A DNA stretch of 43,354 bases from Nitrosomonas marina. Lineage in GTDB: Bacteria > Pseudomonadota > Gammaproteobacteria > Burkholderiales > Nitrosomonadaceae. Below, piece after piece: positions 39,423-43,354 of this stretch (position 1 is the first letter of the stretch; every line of letters starts with the position of its first letter). Both the position numbers and the translations under genes were made by a program. The stretch is from NCBI RefSeq assembly GCF_900110145.1, contig NZ_FOCP01000027.1, positions 1-43,354 of the forward strand, given 5' to 3'. The notes beneath the pieces are model-generated. The model had not been told where the DNA came from and searched no databases. It saw nothing but the letters and a program-made list of their open reading frames with translations.

Positions 39423-39908
39423 ATGCCAACATTTGACATCGTTTCAGAAGTTGATGGCCATGAAGTAAGAAATGCTGTTGATCAGACGAATAAAGAAGTA
39501 AGCTCAAGATTTGACTTCAAAGGAACAGACGCACGAGTCGAGCAGTCTGAATTGTTGCTTACCGTATATGCTGATGATGAGTTTAAGCTTGAGCAGGTTC
39601 TGGATATACTGCGCTCAAAACTTACTAAACGTAAAATAGATGTTCGTTGCCTGGAAAAAAAACAGCTAGAGAAAATTAGTGGTAACAAAGTAAAACAGGA
39701 AGTTTGTGTCAAAACAGGATTGGACTCAGATTTAGCTAAAAAAATTGTCAAGATCCTTAAAGAAAATAAATTGAAAGTACAGGCAAGTATACAGGGCGAT
39801 AGTGTTCGTGTTTCGGGAGCAAAAAAGGATATATTGCAAGAAGCAATACAGTTAGTGAAGCGTACGGTCACTGATTTTCCCTTACAATATCAGAATTTCA
39901 GAGATTGA
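39423..39908 (+). CDS. yajQ: YajQ family nucleotide-binding protein
   Basis: Small cytosolic two-domain protein of the YajQ/UPF0234 family. Members bind nucleotides, and some bind cyclic di-GMP, but the general role is not settled. The N-terminus [11 protein letters not shown] and the stretch [19 protein letters not shown] are hallmarks. The C-terminal half ends [16 protein letters not shown], also conserved. The ATG at 39423 follows GAGGTGG at short distance; an upstream in-frame start at 39393 lacks family support. 161 residues is normal. It follows argG by 46 bases. Confidence 0.95.
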   Translation: MPTFDIVSEVDGHEVRNAVDQTNKEVSSRFDFKGTDARVEQSELLLTVYADDEFKLEQVLDILRSKLTKRKIDVRCLEKKQLEKISGNKVKQEVCVKTGLDSDLAKKIVKILKENKLKVQASIQGDSVRVSGAKKDILQEAIQLVKRTVTDFPLQYQNFRD

Positions 39909-39927
39909 TTCTGGATTAAGAATCAAT
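39904..39927 (+). terminator. Hairpin at the end of yajQ
   Basis: ATTGATTCT and AGAATCAAT form a perfect 9-bp stem with a six-base loop that starts inside the last codons of yajQ and includes its stop. It is AT-rich and lacks a following U-run, so it is a weak terminator or a 3'-end stabilising structure. Confidence 0.4.
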
Positions 39928-40044
39928 ACAAATTGTTATCGAGGACAAACCAGAGTGTTTGTGCTGAAAGATAATCATGGCGGATACCCTCCTTTATAGT
40001 TGTGAATCAATAAATTTATTCTTCCTGGACGATTGAACTAAACC

Positions 40045-40073
40045 TTGACACAAACTGGAAAACCCCATAAAAT
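40045..40073 (+). promoter_or_regulatory. Sigma70-type promoter of the str operon
   Basis: TTGACA (consensus -35), 17-base spacer, TAAAAT (-10, five of six). Start of transcription would be near 40080, leaving a leader of about 140 bases before the rpsL ATG. This is the best-matching promoter in the window and explains how rpsL-rpsG-fusA-tuf is expressed without rpoBC directly upstream. Confidence 0.8.
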
Positions 40074-40179
40074 CCGCAGTCTTTTCTATCGCACAAGCAC
40101 TTAGAGCCGAAATCAAAGAGCTGGTGCGGTAAGACCTATTCGCTGAAAGTGGTAGCAAAAAATCTAAGTAAATAAGTTT

Positions 40180-40206
40180 GGACGGCTTTTGCCGTCCCAG
40201 TTTTTT
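40180..40206 (+). terminator. Intrinsic terminator-like hairpin in the rpsL leader
   Basis: GGACGGC, a TTTT loop, GCCGTCC, then CAG and six T residues: a compact GC-rich stem with U-tract. The rpsL ribosome binding site AGGA (40207-40210) starts immediately after the last T. It lies downstream of the candidate promoter, so it may act as an attenuator. Alternatively it ends read-through from upstream and the true promoter lies elsewhere. Confidence 0.75.
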
Positions 40207-40219
40207 AGGACATAGTAAT

Positions 40220-40597
40220 ATGCCGACTATTAGTCAATTAGTACGCAAGCCGCGCGAAGCAAAGCGCGTAAAAAGTAATGTGCCTGCACTAGAAAGTTGC
40301 CCGCAGAAAAGAGGTGTTTGTACAAGGGTTTACACTACGACACCAAAGAAACCGAACTCGGCGCTGCGTAAAGTGGCCAGGGTCAGACTGACAAATGGTT
40401 ACGAAGTATCAAGTTATATTGGCGGTGAAGGACATAATCTCCAGGAGCATTCAGTAGTGCTGATTCGGGGCGGCAGGGTAAAAGATTTGCCTGGCGTACG
40501 CTATCACACAGTGAGGGGTAGTTTAGATACTGCGGGTGTGAAGGATCGTAAACAGGCGCGATCTAAATATGGCTCGAAAAAGCCTAAAACTGCTTAA
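40220..40597 (+). CDS. rpsL: 30S ribosomal protein S12
   Basis: Decoding-centre protein of the small subunit. Residues begin [20 protein letters not shown]. The conserved loops are [17 protein letters not shown], including the Lys whose change gives streptomycin resistance, and [14 protein letters not shown], with the second such Lys. Both are wild type. The ATG at 40220 has AGGA nine bases ahead; the open frame extends upstream through the leader hairpin without support. 125 residues is standard. It is first in the str operon, 29 bases before rpsG. Confidence 0.98.
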   Translation: MPTISQLVRKPREAKRVKSNVPALESCPQKRGVCTRVYTTTPKKPNSALRKVARVRLTNGYEVSSYIGGEGHNLQEHSVVLIRGGRVKDLPGVRYHTVRGSLDTAGVKDRKQARSKYGSKKPKTA

Positions 40598-40626
40598 TGA
40601 TTTATTACCCCAAAGGATAAAGAATA

Positions 40627-41097
40627 ATGCCAAGACGTAGAGAAGTGCCAAAGCGTGAAATATTGCCGGATCCTAAATTTCATAATATCGAACTTGCTAA
40701 ATTCGTCAATGTGTTAATGACGCGCGGAAAAAAATCCGTGGCTGAAAGAATAATATACGGAGCGTTAGAACATATTGAAAAGAAAACTGGCGGAGATCCA
40801 ATGGAAGTGTTTACTCAGGCTCTAACAAATGTGCGCCCGTTAGTTGAGGTAAAAAGTCGCCGCGTTGGGGGTGCGAATTATCAGGTGCCTGTGGAAGTGC
40901 GCTCAATACGTCGGAATGCTTTGGCGATGCGATGGTTGCGGGATGCGGCAAGAAAGAGAAGTGAAAAATCGATGGATATGCGATTGGCGGGTGAATTGGC
41001 AGAAGCAGCTGAAGGCAGAGGTGGGGCTGTCAAGAAAAAGGAAGAAGTGCACAGAATGGCGGAATCCAACAAAGCATTTTCTCATTTCAGATTTTGA
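40627..41097 (+). CDS. rpsG: 30S ribosomal protein S7
   Basis: Primary 16S rRNA-binding protein that organises the head of the small subunit and touches the E site. It starts [20 protein letters not shown]. It carries [17 protein letters not shown], the [15 protein letters not shown] beta-hairpin region and the C-terminal [12 protein letters not shown]. 156 residues is normal. AAAGGA precedes the ATG. In E. coli S7 can repress its own operon through the rpsL-rpsG junction; whether this 29-base junction does so cannot be seen. Confidence 0.98.
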   Translation: MPRRREVPKREILPDPKFHNIELAKFVNVLMTRGKKSVAERIIYGALEHIEKKTGGDPMEVFTQALTNVRPLVEVKSRRVGGANYQVPVEVRSIRRNALAMRWLRDAARKRSEKSMDMRLAGELAEAAEGRGGAVKKKEEVHRMAESNKAFSHFRF

Positions 41098-41151
41098 TTT
41101 TTGTAAACTAGTACTCTTAATACAATAATTTTTTTAGTAGGGCAATTGACT

Positions 41152-43242
41152 GTGGCAAGAAAGACACCAATAGAGCGATATAGAAATATCGGAATTATGG
41201 CGCATATCGACGCTGGTAAAACAACCACTACTGAGCGAGTGCTCTTCTATACTGGCGTATCGCATAAAATTGGTGAAGTGCATGATGGCGCTGCCACCAT
41301 GGATTGGATGGAGCAGGAGCAGGAAAGAGGAATTACTATAACTTCGGCAGCTACAACTTGTTTTTGGAAAGGTATGGATGGCAGCTACCCCGAGCATCGT
41401 ATCAATATCATCGATACCCCGGGGCACGTCGATTTTACCATTGAGGTTGAGCGTTCACTGCGCGTTCTTGATGGAGCGTGTACAGTATTTTGTGCTGTAG
41501 GTGGAGTTCAGCCGCAAACTGAAACGGTTTGGCGGCAAGCAAATAAATATCATGTTCCGCGCTTGGCGTTTGTGAATAAGATGGACAGATCAGGTGCAGA
41601 TTTTATGCGCGTTCATGAGCAGATACAAACGCGGTTGAAAGCGACGCCTGTGCCAATACAACTACCGATAGGCGCTGAAGATAAGTTCGAGGGTATTGTG
41701 GACCTGGTTAAAATGAAAGCCATTTATTGGGATGAAGAAACCAAGGGCCTTAAGTTTGAAGAGCGCGATATTCCGGAAAATCTGAAGAACGAAGCTCAGG
41801 AATGGCGTGAAAAGATGCTCGAGACAGCGGCAGAAGCTGATGAAGATCTGATGAATAAGTACCTTGAAAATGGTGATCTGGATATTTCAGATGTCAAGAA
41901 AGGAATTCGTCTGAGAACCATTAATAATGAAATTGTTCCCATGTTGTGCGGCACGGCTTTTAAAAATAAGGGTGTACAAGCAATGCTGGATGCGGTATTG
42001 GATTATATGCCGTCACCAACAGATGTGCTAGCCATACAGGGTACGAAAGAAAATGGGGATGCTGAGAAAAGAACATCTGATGATAATGCTCCATTCGCCG
42101 CTCTGGCCTTCAAAGTTGCTACAGACCCGTACGTTGGGCAATTAATTTTCTTCAGGGTTTATTCGGGTGTAGTTAATTCTGGTGACTCGGTATATAACCC
42201 GATCAAGGCACGAAAAGAAAGAATAGGTCGTATTCTTCAAATGCATGCAAATCAGCGTGAGGAAATTAAGGAAGTTAGGGCAGGGGATATCGCCGCTGCA
42301 GTAGGTCTGAAAGATGTGACAACAGGTGATACTTTATGTACGCCCGATTCGATTATCACATTAGAAAAAATGGATTTTCCGGATCCGGTCATACATGTAG
42401 CGGTTGAGCCAAAGACAAAGCTGGATCAGGAAAAAATGGGTATTGCATTGAACAGACTTGCTCAGGAGGATCCGTCTTTTAGGGTGCGAACCGATGAAGA
42501 ATCTGGGCAAACAATCATTTCTGGAATGGGTGAACTGCATCTGGAAATCATTGTAGATCGGATGAAGCGTGAATTTGGCGTCGAGGCTAATGTGGGCGCT
42601 CCTCAGGTGGCATACAGGGAAGCAATCAAAAAACTTGTTGAAATTGAAGGTAAATTCGTTAAGCAATCAGGTGGACGCGGGCAATATGGTCACGTTTGGC
42701 TAAAAATGGAACCGAATGAAGCCGGTAAAGGATTTGAGTTTGTAGATGAAATTAAAGGTGGCGTAGTTCCACGCGAATATATACCAGCAGTTGAAAAAGG
42801 TTTGATTGACACTCTGCCAAATGGTATATTAGCGGGTTTTCCGGTCGTTGATGTAAAAGTAACGCTGTTTGATGGTTCGTATCACGACGTGGATTCAAAT
42901 GAGAATGCTTTCAAAATGGCGGCATCAATGGCATTTAAAGATGGGATGAGAAAGGCAAATCCAGTGCTGCTTGAGCCAATGATGGCGGTCGAAGTGGAAT
43001 CGCCGGAAGAGTTTATGGGTAATGTTGTAGGTGATTTGTCTTCGAGACGTGGAATGATTCAGGGTATGGATGATGTGCCTGGCATGAAAGTGATTCGCGC
43101 AGAAGTGCCATTGGCGGAAATGTTTGGTTATTCAACTGCATTGAGATCGGCAACTCAAGGCCGGGCTACGTATTCAATGGAATTTAAGCATTATGCTGAG
43201 GCACCTAAAAATGTAGCCGAAGCGGTCATTAACAAGAAATAA
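41152..43242 (+). CDS. fusA: Elongation factor G
   Basis: Translocation GTPase that also helps recycle ribosomes. G-domain motifs are [12 protein letters not shown] (P-loop), the switch [11 protein letters not shown] and [10 protein letters not shown]. Domains II-V follow, with the conserved [14 protein letters not shown] and RGQYGHVWL. The start is taken as GTG at 41152 ([14 protein letters not shown], as in relatives), with AGGG nine bases ahead; a TTG two codons upstream is less likely. 696 residues is standard. It is third in the str operon. Confidence 0.97.
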   Translation: MARKTPIERYRNIGIMAHIDAGKTTTTERVLFYTGVSHKIGEVHDGAATMDWMEQEQERGITITSAATTCFWKGMDGSYPEHRINIIDTPGHVDFTIEVERSLRVLDGACTVFCAVGGVQPQTETVWRQANKYHVPRLAFVNKMDRSGADFMRVHEQIQTRLKATPVPIQLPIGAEDKFEGIVDLVKMKAIYWDEETKGLKFEERDIPENLKNEAQEWREKMLETAAEADEDLMNKYLENGDLDISDVKKGIRLRTINNEIVPMLCGTAFKNKGVQAMLDAVLDYMPSPTDVLAIQGTKENGDAEKRTSDDNAPFAALAFKVATDPYVGQLIFFRVYSGVVNSGDSVYNPIKARKERIGRILQMHANQREEIKEVRAGDIAAAVGLKDVTTGDTLCTPDSIITLEKMDFPDPVIHVAVEPKTKLDQEKMGIALNRLAQEDPSFRVRTDEESGQTIISGMGELHLEIIVDRMKREFGVEANVGAPQVAYREAIKKLVEIEGKFVKQSGGRGQYGHVWLKMEPNEAGKGFEFVDEIKGGVVPREYIPAVEKGLIDTLPNGILAGFPVVDVKVTLFDGSYHDVDSNENAFKMAASMAFKDGMRKANPVLLEPMMAVEVESPEEFMGNVVGDLSSRRGMIQGMDDVPGMKVIRAEVPLAEMFGYSTALRSATQGRATYSMEFKHYAEAPKNVAEAVINKK

Positions 43243-43266
43243 GGTTAAAAGCATAAAGGACAGGTC

Positions 43267-43354
43267 ATGGCAAAGAGCAAGTTTGAGCGTTCGAAACCAC
43301 ACGTAAATGTGGGCACGATAGGACATGTGGATCATGGTAAGACGACGCTGACGG
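43267..43354 (+). CDS. tuf: Elongation factor Tu (5' end only)
   Basis: The frame starts [20 protein letters not shown], followed by the P-loop VDHGKTTLT, and runs off the window after 29 codons. EF-Tu delivers aminoacyl-tRNA to the ribosome. AAGGA lies before the ATG, 24 bases after fusA, the expected last or near-last gene of the str operon. Truncation is due only to the window edge. Confidence 0.97.
   Translation, partial: MAKSKFERSKPHVNVGTIGHVDHGKTTLT

Larger units (their letters stand above)
39909..40219 (+). other. Region between yajQ and rpsL: promoter, leader and attenuator-like hairpin
   Basis: 311 bases without an accepted gene. It contains the promoter and terminator-like hairpin listed separately, and an imperfect hairpin CGCACAAGC/GCTGGTGCG (40090-40128, one mismatch). 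In the rpsL frame the leader reads SIAQALRAEIKELVR, then a stop, then DLFAESGSKKSK. That has a coding-like look and might be a remnant of a former upstream gene, but I recognise no family. Confidence 0.5.

Noticed and set aside
40220..40597. Streptomycin-resistance changes in S12
   Set aside because: The two key Lys positions (in [10 protein letters not shown] and RVKDLPG) are wild type.

Overview
This 43.4 kb window looks like chromosome of a betaproteobacterium. The moderate GC content and the protein sequences suggest a Nitrosomonas-like nitrifier (Nitrosomonadaceae), but that is judged from recalled similarity, not from a search. Almost all of it is dense housekeeping sequence. There is no prophage, CRISPR array, plasmid function or obvious defence island.

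Layout. (1) Positions 1-1079 are a decayed margin. The right end of an apparent IS66-family element (1-95) sits inside an acetate kinase gene (96-670, minus) that also carries at least four frame breaks. About 400 bases of unrecognised sequence follow. (2) 1080-14966 (minus) is a complete 13-gene complex I operon, nuoA-B-CD-E-F-G-H-I-J-K-L-M-N, with a fused nuoCD and many 1-14 base overlaps. (3) 15246-17381 holds a CBS-pair protein, a 2-Cys peroxiredoxin and a short PAPS reductase. (4) 17739-23787 (minus) is the proteostasis block tig-clpP-clpX-lon, followed by tRNA-Leu(UAG) and a YciK-like SDR. (5) 25057-27067 (minus) is groES-groEL behind a sigma70-like promoter and a CIRCE operator. (6) 27401-35661 (minus) is gyrA-serC-serA-pheA-hisC-tyrA, serving serine, phenylalanine, tyrosine and possibly histidine synthesis. 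(7) 35974-39376 (plus) is argD-argF-argG, then yajQ. (8) 40220 to the end (plus) is the str operon rpsL-rpsG-fusA-tuf, with tuf cut by the window edge.

How the genes work together. The nuo genes build one respiratory enzyme. ClpP/ClpX, Lon, trigger factor and GroESL form a protein folding and turnover set. Two of these units carry heat-shock-type control signals: CIRCE at groESL and a weaker sigma32-like site at lon. The ser/aro and arg blocks are amino acid biosynthesis units, and the str operon serves translation.

No undescribed system with its own genes was found. The observations most worth checking are regulatory or structural: an intrinsic-terminator hairpin abutting the rpsL ribosome binding site downstream of a near-consensus promoter; a 33-bp near-perfect palindrome beside a second hairpin between hisC and tyrA; a 14-bp inverted repeat between clpX and lon; an SDR whose catalytic tyrosine position reads phenylalanine; and the IS-interrupted, multiply frameshifted ackA.
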